In this document: positions 46,847 through 57,595 of the stretch, in pieces
Position numbering within the stretch: position 1 is the first letter of the stretch
How the letters are laid out: every line of letters begins with the position of its first letter
From: Leidyana gryllorum EB-2025a
Lineage: Eukaryota > Apicomplexa
Assembly: GCA_048772705.1 (NCBI GenBank)
Contig: JBLWGC010000159.1
Coordinates: 62,001-126,000 of the forward strand
Reading direction: 5' to 3'
DNA: 64,000 nt
Made by a program: the position numbers and the translations under genes
Notes under the pieces: generated by a model
Told to the model about the DNA's origin: nothing
Databases searched by the model: none
The model's input: the letters and a program-made list of their open reading frames with translations, nothing else

Positions 46847-49096
46847 ATGATAAATAAAGAAGGAAGTGAGGTGACCTATTACGCCCGTCTCAATATCCCG
46901 CCGCTTCAAGCGGACGAAAAGATCCAAACGCGTCACCTACACACTAAGGTGCGCCAAAAGGCGCCCTCCTACAAGTCCACACAGTCAACCACGCCCCCCA
47001 GATCAGTGGGAGACACTGATCTCGATGGATCAGACTTGGAGGATCAAGATGACGCCATACCCGTTTTGCCAGTGTCTCCACGCTCCACCAAACGCCGCAA
47101 GCCCAGACGATTGTCGCCCTCCAACGGCACAACCAATATTCGAATAAACGCCTCTGCTGCCAACAATGCCCCTCACCAATCAGAGAACAACACTACTCTC
47201 TCGCCTCCGGCCTCACAAGAGCGTCCTGTCGCCACGGCCGCCGCCACCGCAGCTGCTACGGCCTCTCCGCCTCGAAGTTTCACCGAGACATACGAGTATG
47301 AATGTTCGGAGAGTTGCGATGCTCCCTTTGGACTTGACGGAGGACCCAATACGTTCAGGGACACGGACGACGTGGAATACTATTCAGCTCCTCGGCGACC
47401 GCTCAAGGTGTCTCTGGACCCATTGCCCCCGACACCCCCCCCGTTGTCGCAGACGACACCCCCTCAGTCGGTGTCTCCATGGCCTCATTCCGGCTTGGAG
47501 TCCGTGGGATCCCAATCAATTAGTACCTCAAAGATACCCGCGACATTACACAGCGCCTCGGATTATCCCTCCACCCAGTTCGCACAACCTGATTTGCACT
47601 CCTATGCAGCATCCCAGTCCACATTGAGACCCGACTGGGTACCCCAAAGGTCGACCATTGGTAATCCCATCACTCAGACGACCACAACCCCTGCGACCGT
47701 CACCGCCCCCTCTGAGCCGACCGCTGCCGACGTATTCTTGCGACGCCGTCAATTCGAGCCGACACCCAATGTGCCCCGATATACCACCACAAACACTATT
47801 ACGGGTACTCCGAATGTTCCGACTGCGCATATGGGCAGATCCACCGTGGGAGGGACCACTCTAATGCCGCCGCCCAGCATCAATTCTCTGTTCCACCCGT
47901 CAGCAACAGTGACTACCACCACGACTACAACGAGTGCCTATCCTCCACCATATGTTCCATCGCGCTTGCCACAGTATCACCGGACGAGCCCCCCTCACAA
48001 CGGTCAGACCCCCACATTACCTCCGCATCCACCCACACTCCCACCCACCCGGACGACAATCGGCACTACGGCTCCGATACCCACTTATTCTCGTCAGCCA
48101 CAACCCAATCTTTACCGTCCAGTACGAAGTCGGGTATTGCGAACGTCCGTCAGTCCGCTGTTGGACGTTCGCACCACCCCTCTGAATGGGAGACAGACTC
48201 CGCCTCCCCTGCTGATGACAAATGTGGATACGCCTATCAATAGCTACACACAGCCACAAGCGACTCCGGTGGCGGCGTCATCAGTATCTCATTCGCGCCA
48301 GACTGCGCACGGGCGACCTGAAAACCTCGTCATCAGGTACATATCGGCTCCAAGTCAACAGGCTGAGGAGGCGACCCCACGAACACGTCTACCACACACA
48401 TATGTTGGTAACCACACATTCTTGTCTCCTCGCTATGACAAGACCCTTCGCACCCCCTCGCGAGATAATACCTCCTCGAGACACCTCGACCACTCTGCTT
48501 TGCCAACCCGACCACCCAAATACTTCCCCCCAGGAGAAAACAGCCGAGTGACCCCCAACCCGTCTGTCTATGGTGGTGGGCCGGCGCAGCATCAGCAGCC
48601 ACAAAGGTCTTCCACAGTTTTCCCGCGTTACATCGAGGCTTCCCCTAATTCGGCTGTGCCACCGGCCGCCACAGGATCTTTCGTGGGACGACCCCAGGCG
48701 CAGGCGCAACATCACCACTGTGTGCCCCATCCCTCTCATCAGTATGAGCAATACCCGCTTCCACGAATTCATGGCGTTGAAGGATCAGCGACCCCGCAGC
48801 AGCCAAGAAATAATGTATTTCGACCGTGTCCGATTGTGCAACAGCCCCCCGCGGGAGGACTGGCGAGTATACCACCCCCCCGAATTGAGCAATACCACAC
48901 TGTGAGACCGCAAGCTCATGTTTTACACGCGGCGGCGGCTCCTGACCAGTATACAACCCCCCCGAGTCATGTTATCAAGGATCGCGGTACATCCGAGACC
49001 AGTAAGAATCCTCCTCCTTTAAGCGGCAGCGGATCTCCCCGAAGATTGCGTAGTCGCACACGAATCAAAAGCGCCAGAACAGTAAAGTTTCATTAA
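46847..49096 (+). CDS. Large Pro/Thr/Ser-rich disordered protein
   Basis: One open exon; the ATG at 46847 gives 749 residues. The first ~45 residues (VTYYARLNIPPLQADEKIQT) recall the start of a J domain (YYxxLGIPPxAxxEEIxxA), but the HPD motif is missing and the match may be chance. The rest is low complexity: Ala tracts, poly-Thr, PPxxP motifs and many S/T-P pairs. The C-terminus is basic (RRLRSRTRIKSARTVKFH). No function is assignable. It ends 11 bp from a convergent small membrane-protein gene. Confidence 0.65.
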   Translation: MINKEGSEVTYYARLNIPPLQADEKIQTRHLHTKVRQKAPSYKSTQSTTPPRSVGDTDLDGSDLEDQDDAIPVLPVSPRSTKRRKPRRLSPSNGTTNIRINASAANNAPHQSENNTTLSPPASQERPVATAAATAAATASPPRSFTETYEYECSESCDAPFGLDGGPNTFRDTDDVEYYSAPRRPLKVSLDPLPPTPPPLSQTTPPQSVSPWPHSGLESVGSQSISTSKIPATLHSASDYPSTQFAQPDLHSYAASQSTLRPDWVPQRSTIGNPITQTTTTPATVTAPSEPTAADVFLRRRQFEPTPNVPRYTTTNTITGTPNVPTAHMGRSTVGGTTLMPPPSINSLFHPSATVTTTTTTTSAYPPPYVPSRLPQYHRTSPPHNGQTPTLPPHPPTLPPTRTTIGTTAPIPTYSRQPQPNLYRPVRSRVLRTSVSPLLDVRTTPLNGRQTPPPLLMTNVDTPINSYTQPQATPVAASSVSHSRQTAHGRPENLVIRYISAPSQQAEEATPRTRLPHTYVGNHTFLSPRYDKTLRTPSRDNTSSRHLDHSALPTRPPKYFPPGENSRVTPNPSVYGGGPAQHQQPQRSSTVFPRYIEASPNSAVPPAATGSFVGRPQAQAQHHHCVPHPSHQYEQYPLPRIHGVEGSATPQQPRNNVFRPCPIVQQPPAGGLASIPPPRIEQYHTVRPQAHVLHAAAAPDQYTTPPSHVIKDRGTSETSKNPPPLSGSGSPRRLRSRTRIKSARTVKFH

Positions 49097-49107
49097 TCAG
49101 TGTGTGT

Positions 49108-49455
49108 CTACCTGCGTCGTGGCCGCATTAATAACCGTTCAGTACCCCTTGGTGGAAGCCTTCCCTTCAGAGGGGACCTAAGATGTAATATAATGGCCAC
49201 ACACCCAAAAAGTATTGCCACACTCGCTATCGCCAGCCAGGATAAGACTACCAGCTGCTCTTGGTACCTTGCCATCGTCATAAACGGCCAGCCTTGAAGC
49301 ACCCCTCCAACAGTATTTATACCCGTCGCAACAACGGCACTCAACAATAAGTGCTTGAACTGTGCCGAAGGTTTCCCCAATCGCACCCCATCCGAAAAGA
49401 GAAAGCCGCCCCCTTTATTCAAGTTCGACCTCCGACCTTGAGGTGCCAATCGCAT
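49108..49455 (-). CDS. Small two-span membrane protein, family unknown
   Basis: 115 residues from the ATG at 49455. A basic N-terminus is followed by two hydrophobic segments (FKHLLLSAVVATGINTVGGV and VLSWLAIASVAILFGCVAII) and a basic tail. The layout suits a small organelle or ER membrane protein. It begins 35 bp after the stop of the upstream FHA gene on the same strand. No homologue is recognised. Confidence 0.45.
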   Translation of the reverse strand: MRLAPQGRRSNLNKGGGFLFSDGVRLGKPSAQFKHLLLSAVVATGINTVGGVLQGWPFMTMARYQEQLVVLSWLAIASVAILFGCVAIILHLRSPLKGRLPPRGTERLLMRPRRR

Positions 49456-49490
49456 TGACAGTTTTTTGCCCTTAATATATTTCCACCTCC

Positions 49491-51954
49491 TCAAGGCTCA
49501 TTTTGAAGTTGGGTACTAACAATATTATTGACTGGGGTGCTGGTACCATCATTGTTATCTTCGTCTTCACCAGACGAACACTCTGCTGGACTGAAAAGTC
49601 GCGACGAAAGGCTAGGCATGTCTGTTCCCATGTGACCGCCGCTAGTCCCCACAGGCGACGACGATGCGGAGGAACTCGGTAAACCACCAGACGACGACGT
49701 TCTCCGCAATCTCTTCCCATCTGACCCGCCTCCTCCAGACGACGGCCGCTTTCGTCCAGAGATCTCTTCATCATCCGTCCGAGGCTCGGTTCCTTCACTG
49801 ACGGCATCGTCATCGTTTCCAAACAGTGCAACCTGCAATTGTGCATTGTGCAAAGTGCATCTCGGATTGTGCATTATACATCGTGATTGTGCATCGTGGT
49901 GATCAGGGGGGATGAGATTGATGGGAGTGATAGGATTGAGGGGATTGATGGCATTGCCTCCAAGAGATACAAAATAGAAATAATCACTCACCGCTGCTGA
50001 TTCTTCCTCGAATGCGACAGTCTGGTCTTGAGTCATCGACGGGCGTCGCGGGGGTCCCCCTTCGTTATGGGTCTGTGGCGTGGGTAAGGTGGCCTCAGTG
50101 TACATGTAATATTCGTTCAATGCGCGAGGTGAGAACCGTTGATGGGTCGTGGGTATCGGGAAGGTCATCATGGCGCTTTGAGCTGCTTGTGCTGTGTTGT
50201 GCATCTCTTTGAATAGTGAACTGAGTCTCGTTGAGATATCATCGGCCAGAGTGGATCCCCGTTGTGCGTATTGGATGAACTGCTGCTCACGAGCTCGCAC
50301 TCCGTCTACTTGTGCTGTCAACTTGACGTGTTCCTGGCGCAGTGCGTTGATCTGTGCCTCGAGACGCGCATTAGTTTCCATAGCCAAATTGTATCGCTGG
50401 TCCAGAGTTCTAATGTGCGAGTCCGCGTCATCTGCCATTTCCTTCAATCGCTGCTTCTCTATTGCAGTTTCATTCAGTGTGACGTTGAGTCGTTCGATCT
50501 CTTCCCGGAACCGATTGGTCTCAGCAGCGTGTTGATCCAATTTGCTCTCCGCCTCGTCCAAGCGCGTTTGGGTGTCTGCGGCCTGTTTGATGGCCTGTTG
50601 ACGTTTGAGTTCCAGACGCTCGACCTCCTCCAATAAGCCATTACGTTCATTACACGCTTCGTCGCGTTCCTAAAAAGAGAGAGTGAATGAGATCCTCGCC
50701 ACACATTGACTCAGCAACAACCGGACTCACCCTTTGGGTATTGCTTAACTGAGAAGTGAGGCTGCTCGCCTTCTTTTGGGCGAGGCCGAGTTCAACTTCC
50801 AACTCGGAGATTCTCTCCAGCGCTTCACGTTTTTGTTGTTCCGATTTGCGATTCTCGCTAGAAGAGTTTTCAATCTCTGCAAGACGACCATTGGCTTTCC
50901 GTAAATCTGTCTCCAAGCGCGATACTGTGTTGCGCAATTTATCATTCTCATCTTCTAGCCGGCGGCAGTTGGCTGTTTGGAGATCTCGATCTTCACGTAA
51001 AGTGTGGGCCTCTTCGGTGGCTTTTTGATAACGGTTCCGCAGCAGATCGACCGAATCAGACTGCTGACGGGCGGTTTGAGGCGTCACTGATGCGTCCAGA
51101 TCGTAAACATGGCCCCCCGACATATGGTCAGAGGGAGCAGCATACGAACTCCGCGTCGCCGGAGACGCCTGTTGAAGCCCCGGTTCGCTCTTAACTAGTT
51201 TACGAGCTTCTTGAATTACAGCAGACCGCGGTCTGCCCTGCAAAATACGGACACAGCCGAGATCTTTGACAGGAAACGGCAGCGCAGTCAGATGGTGCAA
51301 CTGAAACCGAGGGTTCCGCTCGTGAAAAGGCGTCGTCAGAAATAATAAAGGCACAAAAGCGAACACAGGATGCACATTCGGATCGCCACTAGAGGTTTCT
51401 AGTCGGGGTCGCCCCAATGCGATCGATTGATTACTGTCCAAACTTGGCGCGATTGGGGTGAAAGCCGCCGAATGCCCAAATCCCTGAACTGTTCGCACAG
51501 ATAGATTGTGCAGTTGATCCTTAGGAATTCGTGTGTCACCATCAAAGCAGCCATTGGTACTCGTATCTCGGATGTACAAAGTCACATCAAGTTGATCACC
51601 ACGACCGAACACTTTGTTTCGATTTTCATTGGCGGTCGCTGTCGACGGGGTAGTCGTTACCACAACTCGCCATTGAATGCTTGCGTGGCTCGTCGAGATA
51701 GCTCGATCTTTCAATACTATATCACTGCTGGGCTTTCGGCCTATCAACAAACTTCCGGTGAACACCATACTCCCGTCGGCTCCTCCATGATCAAAGTAAG
51801 CTTCGTCAATGATATTCAGTAACCATAACCGACTTGGCCAGCCTCCAGGAGGAGCAGTAGCGGCCGTCTGTAATGACTGGTCCTCCGAACCAGGAACAGT
51901 CAACACACCAAGATGCACAGCCGTGAAGCTCTGACTCGATCTGAAGGATACCAT
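49491..51954 (-). CDS. FHA-domain protein with long coiled coil
   Basis: Three exons (51954-50731, 50669-49992, 49832-49491), 747 residues. The FHA domain lies at about 55-150 with the phosphothreonine-binding pattern: LLIGRKPSSDIVL, then ISTSHASIQW, then RDTSTNG. A second beta-rich region follows (~165-235). Residues ~300-545 form a strong coiled coil. The C-terminus is Ser/acidic with a basic signal (SDGKRLRRTSSS). FHA domains bind pThr and are common in DNA-damage and signalling proteins; Nbs1- or SLMAP-like roles are possible but unproven. The last intron is 159 bp, has no in-frame stop, and contains repeated atgcacaat, so retention is possible. Confidence 0.75.
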
Positions 51955-51976
51955 TCACCCACTTTTTTGGGAAACT
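51955..51976. promoter_or_regulatory. 22-bp divergent interval between FHA and ODR4 starts
   Basis: The opposing start codons are separated by only 22 bp (centre acttttttgggaaact), the tightest divergent pair in the window. Both transcripts must start within a few bases of their ATG or inside the partner's coding region. Confidence 0.45.
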
Positions 51977-53389
51977 ATGAAATCCATCAATATATATGGC
52001 CACCGACCGAATCTCCATCCAGATGACGAGTATATACTCAGCTATCTACTCACCACCACGGCACAACAATCAGAATCACCATTTGTTATCCTAGATAAAC
52101 CAATCACAAATGACAAAGCCGAGATGCGAGCAGATTTACACAAGCTTCGTGCCCTCATGCTCGGCGGCTGTTGTGTCATCGGCGTATTCGTTGCCAGCCA
52201 TACCTGTATTTCTACCTCCTCAACCATACAAACTCACGTCAAACGAGTAACTGCCGAGATCAAACGTTTACACCAACCCCTCCTTACCCATATCTATACT
52301 GTCGAACGAGATATCAATGATCGATACGTTGCTACACCTCACACTCTGCAAGAAAATGCGGACGACAACACCTCTCTCCCAGCTTCAAGAGTTCAATTCA
52401 TTCGAAAACTACCTCACACTCTGTTCGTCGTCCGCCCGGCGAGCCATTTTCGACTCCTCCTCCATGGATCTAAATCTTCATTTGGAGCGGTCACAGTCAG
52501 CAAAGCCCAAAAACTCTGGCAGGGACTACTGACTGATCACCTGACAGAAACAAGCGAAACTTCTCATGTTCAAGTTCTCCAACACAACAACCCCGAAAAC
52601 ATGATTTGCCATCGCAATGTCACAAGTGACACGTCCTTCAACACGCTCATGCTGCGATGCCGCCGCGAACGGCGCCAATTGCTGACACTTCAAGGTTCAA
52701 TCATTCTCCATCCGACCCAGCAGCCAGTGGCTGAAGGGGAAATCCGAAATACATGGTGGGCCAATCTAGAGACAGCGAACACAGAAGCCGGAGATGAAGA
52801 CACTGTAACGCTGGACTTTCAAACCCTTCACACTCCCGCCGCCCTATGTTTCCCAGAGGACTCCCTAGCTTTTGCGCACAAGAAACTCAGGTCAGATCGC
52901 ATACGCACACTGGCGTACCGCTTGACTGCTTGCTGCAAACAGCTGAGCAGATCCTCTGTGCTACAGATCACGCAGGCAAGTGGTGTGATCAGGGTGGCAG
53001 GAGCTAGTCGTCGATTTGTCCCTGGAACTTCGGCCGGACTGGACAGGGTGTACGTTGGCATGTGGGAGCACGAGCTGTCCTTGGAGGCCTCCAAGCTGTG
53101 TCTCGATGAAGGCTTCTTCAAACCGATTCCTGCCGAGTATGAAGCTCAAGTACAGGAAGAAGAAGAAGCGCGTGCCGCAGAAGAGAAGATAGCCGCACGT
53201 CAAGCGAAGGAGAAGGAACAGCAAGCCGCGATGGACCGGGGGAAGAGAAAATTAAAGTTGACCGTAGCGTTTTTCCTCCTTAGTGTCTCAGTGTCCTCGC
53301 TGCTCCTACAATCGTCAATGGGTAGAATGAATTCACCATTCCTGTCATGGCTTGGTACTCAATTGTTTTCTCAACCACCCCGAATGTAA
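51977..53389 (+). CDS. ODR4: ODR4-family ER membrane protein
   Basis: Single exon, 470 residues. The N-terminal region follows ODR4: a short activity-like strand, then MLGGCCVIGVFVAS (human MLPGGLLVLGVFIIT). A long divergent beta-rich middle leads to a Glu-rich helix and one C-terminal TM (KLTVAFFLLSVSVSSLLLQ), as in the family. In animals ODR4 is a UFSP2 partner at the ER and aids receptor folding or trafficking. The N-terminal ~20 residues are shorter than in human. Its coding end overlaps that of the next, convergent gene by 19 bp. Confidence 0.7.
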   Translation: MKSINIYGHRPNLHPDDEYILSYLLTTTAQQSESPFVILDKPITNDKAEMRADLHKLRALMLGGCCVIGVFVASHTCISTSSTIQTHVKRVTAEIKRLHQPLLTHIYTVERDINDRYVATPHTLQENADDNTSLPASRVQFIRKLPHTLFVVRPASHFRLLLHGSKSSFGAVTVSKAQKLWQGLLTDHLTETSETSHVQVLQHNNPENMICHRNVTSDTSFNTLMLRCRRERRQLLTLQGSIILHPTQQPVAEGEIRNTWWANLETANTEAGDEDTVTLDFQTLHTPAALCFPEDSLAFAHKKLRSDRIRTLAYRLTACCKQLSRSSVLQITQASGVIRVAGASRRFVPGTSAGLDRVYVGMWEHELSLEASKLCLDEGFFKPIPAEYEAQVQEEEEARAAEEKIAARQAKEKEQQAAMDRGKRKLKLTVAFFLLSVSVSSLLLQSSMGRMNSPFLSWLGTQLFSQPPRM

Positions 53390-54236
53390 AGTGCGACATC
53401 ATCAATTCCCCAACTGGCAATGCACGGATCTTTCGCACCCAGAGTAGTTCCAAATTCTAAGGTCTAAGATGCGTGATCAAACACGATAGATCGGAAGTTT
53501 TCTCACCAAGTCAGTAGAATTGTGCTGTATGACGCCATCGAATAGTTGTGACAACTTGTCACCTGCCACATCACCACATTGGTTCACACCTTGCATGTAG
53601 CAGCGAGACTGATAGGCCTTTTCACACCATCGATAGTTGTGCGTGAAAATGTAGTTGCCATCAGCCTTCACCCAAAATACTTCGCCTTCCCACTGATCGA
53701 TGAAATGCGCGCGAAACGATATACGAAGTTGCTTGTGGGAGGGAAAGAAGTCTTCGTACTTCTTTCGAATGCTCAAAGAGGCGCCGAGTTTGCAGTGTCC
53801 TCCCAAAAAGATGTCGCTGTTGAGACCGCAGGATGAAAGACGCATTGGTTCCCATCCTGCGGGTGCGTCGTCGAACGTTGTCAGGTCAAGTAGCCACCAA
53901 TCGTTGTTAACAGCTTTTGTCAAGTCAATGTCCGATACTTCAAATTCTCCATCTATCTGTACAGCCTGCTCTGTCCCATTGACCCAAAGAAGACCTTGTC
54001 CTTCGCCTTCTCCGAGTGTCTTGTGACCAAGAACATGCCAAGTATTGGTTGCGTTGTTCCCTCTCAATTCAAAGTGGCCTGCAACGCGCGAGTAAACCTC
54101 GCACACATGGAGAGCACTCACTGTCATCTCTTGCTGCCATGAACAGTCGTGCCTGTCCGTCCTTATCATGCCTCACTACCACCTGCGCTGCCCGCGCGAC
54201 TTGGAGAAGGATTGTGCCGAAGAGAAGAACCCACAT
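53371..54236 (-). CDS. Secreted protein with protist-type W/ID-rich beta-sandwich domain
   Basis: Three exons (54236-54122, 54078-53507, 53463-53371), 259 residues, introns of 43 bp. A signal peptide is clear: MWVLLFGTILLQVARAAQ. The domain holds NDWWLLDLTTFDDAPAGW, then KQLRISFRAHFIDQWEGE, and ends with SWGIDDVALYI. The pair FIDxWxGE ... SWGIDDV recurs in ciliate, oomycete and some algal surface proteins as I recall them; function is unknown, with a lectin-like role possible. The last exon is recovered only by splicing 53464-53506. The ATG lies two bases after the Psf3 stop, and the end overlaps ODR4. Confidence 0.7.
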
Positions 54237-54238
54237 AT

Positions 54239-55198
54239 TCAGGACTGTGTGGTGTGTGCGCTCTGGCGTGTCTCCCAATCGATGATCTTCGTTCCTTTGC
54301 CAACGTACTCTTCCCGGACGTCCAACAACCCTGTGGAGCTTATAATGGGTGATCGTGCTAATCCACTCACAGTTTTCGTGATCTTGATGCGCTCGTTTCA
54401 AGTCGAAGAAATCGTATAGACTATCCGTTATACTTTTGGCCGGGAAGAAATCAGGGTTATTAATCCGCCGAATATATGTAGCATATTCGACGCTGAAGAA
54501 GCGCCTCTCTAGGTTCGCGGCCATGGTCGACTGCAAACAGCACGTAGACCCAAGTTCGATGCGCAGCGAGTAAGTTACTCACGTTCGCAAAACCCTCAGT
54601 CAGGAACTTGTCATCCACTGCAAAGTTTGCTTCCTTTACAGGAGTGCGAAGTCAGCTCACCGCTTCGGAGTTTCCGTTTTCGAACGACACAATAGTTGTC
54701 AAACAATCGTTCGACTTTACTTCTACTGTACCAGGGATCAGGAGATTGCCACCAGGCGTTAGTTTTACTGACAGATCGTATATCCGTGTAGTCAAGTGCG
54801 GAGCCTCCACTCACGAAGTTAATAGCTGGATCCCTATTTCAATATAGTAAGGATCAGGAGGTGGTAGCAATTCCGTCGTACGCTTCTCGGATTTTAACAA
54901 CTCATCTAGACCGGCTGTGACATTACTAGTGTACAATACAATATTTCAGTGCTCAAGTACCTTCAGTCAGCCAGCAAGGCGGGACTGGAAGAGCAATTTT
55001 CAGTTTGATGAGTTCTTCACTGATAAAGAATGGTAATCTAACCAAATCACCCGACTCATATGGCCCTATATCGTCCAACAAGGGGCATTTGGTGCGGGGG
55101 AAGTTGGTTTGGAAACATACATCGAGATCCGTAGCGATATTTGCGAGATAGAATTCCTCTGCAAACGTGAGAGGACGCGATGCTTCTGCTTTCCACAT
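54239..55198 (-). CDS. GINS3: GINS complex subunit Psf3 (tentative)
   Basis: Six exons (55198-54961, 54914-54815, 54767-54661, 54617-54583, 54530-54371, 54330-54239), 243 residues, introns 43-52 bp; all phases agree. It follows the Psf3 plan: an N-terminal strand region (FPRTKCPLLDDIG), then DLVRLPFFISEEL for the GxKxELPLWLAxxL block, then PPPDPYYIEIGIQLLTS for the HFYxxGxxLL helix, then a helical C-terminus (MAANLERRFFSVEYATYIRR). Length is close to human Psf3 (216). Role: part of the CMG replicative helicase with Cdc45 and MCM2-7. Splicing of the last intron (54331-54370) decides whether the frame stops or runs on into the secreted protein downstream. Confidence 0.55.
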
Positions 55199-55319
55199 CA
55201 GGTGCGGATGTCTGTCACACAGCAGTAGTGTTGATATCAATACTCTTTGAGTGTTTGTGAACGAAGACGAATCTGCTCTGCCAAGTTTTTTGACCCTGCT
55301 ACACACAGATCTCATAGAC

Positions 55320-57595
55320 TCAATAGCGAGCGCCATAGCCATGTCCGTCGCCATACCGGTTACCTCCGCCGAAACGCCTTTGGGCCCCATAACCACCGTA
55401 CCCTCTACCTCCATGGGACTTGGACCCACCTGAAGAGTAGGCTAGTTGCTGCAGCTCAGGCGGCACCGGTTGAGAAGCCTCCTGCATGATCTTTATTAGA
55501 TCACGAGCCAGTCTACCCTTATCTTGGGTGATGAAGGAGTAGGAGCGTCCATGAGCTCCTGCTCTGCCAGTACGTCCGATCCTATGAACGTAGTCTTCGA
55601 TCTGGCCCGGCATGTCGTAATTGATGACGTTCTTCACGTCCTTGACATCCAAACCCCTTGATGCCACGTCAGTGGCGATCATGACGGGATGTTTTCCGCT
55701 CTTGAATTGCTCCAACACATATTTCCTCTCCTCTTGTTCTTTGTCGCCGTGAATTCCCAAAGCCATGAAACCTTCTGTGCGTAATTCTTTCGTTAGAATG
55801 TCAGCATTCCGCTTGGTTTCCACAAAGATGATCGTCCTCGCGTTCTTGTCTTGCTCGAGAATCTGGTTCAGCAAATCGCGGATTCTTTGACGCTTTTGGA
55901 ACTCCTGAAAGATGACTCATTGAAATGGAACTATGAGGCAAACGATTGCACAAGAAGACAGCAGTAGCAACAAAGCCCTCCTCCACTGTTGGACAAGCAG
56001 TGAACCACACGATAGCCCAATACCTGCAGTGCCAACCACCAAGACCCACACAGCGAAATTAATCAACGTGTCTTGCTCACCACTCCCACTGAAAATGTGG
56101 GTTGGGCTGGAGGGATCATATATATTTCCAGCGGAAAGTGCACCCTAAGATCATCATCACCAGTCTACCACCGACCAGTTCAAGATAATAGAGTAGCAGA
56201 AGCGCCTCTCGAGGAAAAATTAGTGGCATCAGTCGCTGCCTGCCTGCCTGCTCCTTCACCATTTTGAGCTAGTCTTCCGCAAAAGGAGACAGACAACAGA
56301 AGAATGATACCAATTTTCCCTCGATTAGTACCAAGAAAAGGGCTAAGCCACCCAGTTCCTTCCCTCCAGCTTGAGCCAGGGTGCCATAACGCGGCAACAA
56401 CCGAAACCATTGAATAGGGTACTCGGTTGACACACAATTGAAGAAGGGCACAACCGAACAGCCAGAACACACACATGAACACATAAAATGCTTATTACCG
56501 TGACAACTTCAACGATCTGTTCCACATTGTGACTAGCCTTCAATTCCGTAGACCCTAAAGAAATTGATTGTAGCTGAGACAGAACAGCCCGAAACTCTTA
56601 CCGATGGTAACATGAACAGGGTCTTCTTTGCAGAGATCCCGTGCAAGCGCTTGGACTTCTTTAGGCCAAGTAGCAGAGAACATAAGTGTCTGTCGATCGG
56701 GTCTAATTTGACCAACAATCTTCTTGATCTGGGGTTCGAAACCCATATCCAACATTCGATCGGCCTCATCCAAAACCAAATATGTCACTCTCCGAAGGTT
56801 GATCACGTCCTTCTCCAGGAAGTCAATGAGCCGACCCGGGCAAGCAGCCACAATCTCGCAGCCGCCGCGCAGTTGATTGATTTGTTGACGTCTAGGTGCT
56901 CCTCCATAGGCAACTCCGGTTCGACACCGCAAAGCGAATTTAACGGCCTCTTCTTTGATCTGTTCGACCAATTCCCGAGTGGGTGCCAGGATAAGTGCGA
57001 TGGGACCATCATCAGGCCGGAGTCTATCCTGGGCCTCAATGTGGACCACCGCGGGTAACAGGAATGCGAGTGTCTTGCCGGATCCGGTCTCAGCAATTCC
57101 AATCATATCCCGTCCACTCAAAGCAATAGGCCATGCTTGAAGCTGAATAGGACTGGGTGACTGGAAGCCGGCCTTGTACAACCTCTGAACTGTTTCGGTA
57201 GTGAATCCAGCGTCATCGAACTTGCAGATGGGATTAGGAGCAGGCCCGCCTGCAACGATGACGATTTGGTGCTCTCTTCGTAGCCGATCGACTTCCTCTC
57301 TTGACATCTCAGCAACTCGTGGTGACTCGTGGTAGAAATCCTTGCGGAAAGGCGTTAACGGAACATTCTTCCAATCAATGGTCTTGCATCCGCTTCCAAA
57401 AGCCCTGTCGGAGTTCCGGGTACTGCTCGAACTTCCCCCGTAACCTCCGAATCCACGGCTGCCTCCACCATATCCTCCAGAAGAACCTCCATAACTCCGA
57501 CTAGGTGACCGGGTACGGTTATACGGAGACGTACCGTATCCCGCTTGCTGATAAGGTCCTGAGGGGCCGAAACTAGAGGCTGCGTAGCTCGACAT
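55320..57595 (-). CDS. DEAD-box RNA helicase of the Dbp2/DDX5 (p68) type
   Basis: Three exons (57595-56602, 56554-56499, 55904-55320), 544 residues. Gly-rich termini flank the core. Motifs: Q motif [20 protein letters not shown], Ia APTRELV, Ib CPGRLIDFL (Cys instead of the usual Thr), [48 protein letters not shown]. The linkers ([40 protein letters not shown]) are those of Dbp2/DDX5. Role: RNA unwinding in transcription, splicing and decay. The 594-bp second intron is more than ten times the local norm and lies between the two RecA domains. Confidence 0.95.
55905..56498 (-). other. 594-bp intron in the Dbp2/DDX5-type gene
   Basis: Bounded by donor gtaata after EQIVEVVT and acceptor ctttcag before [11 protein letters not shown]. 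It contains stops in all frames near its start and no convincing gene on either strand. Its length contrasts with the 33-63 bp typical here. In yeast DBP2 an unusually long intron, late in the coding region, mediates autoregulation. Confidence 0.85.

Noticed and set aside
56073-56482. Small ORFs in the long helicase intron
   Set aside because: Short, composition-neutral and without start context; no conserved motif on either strand.
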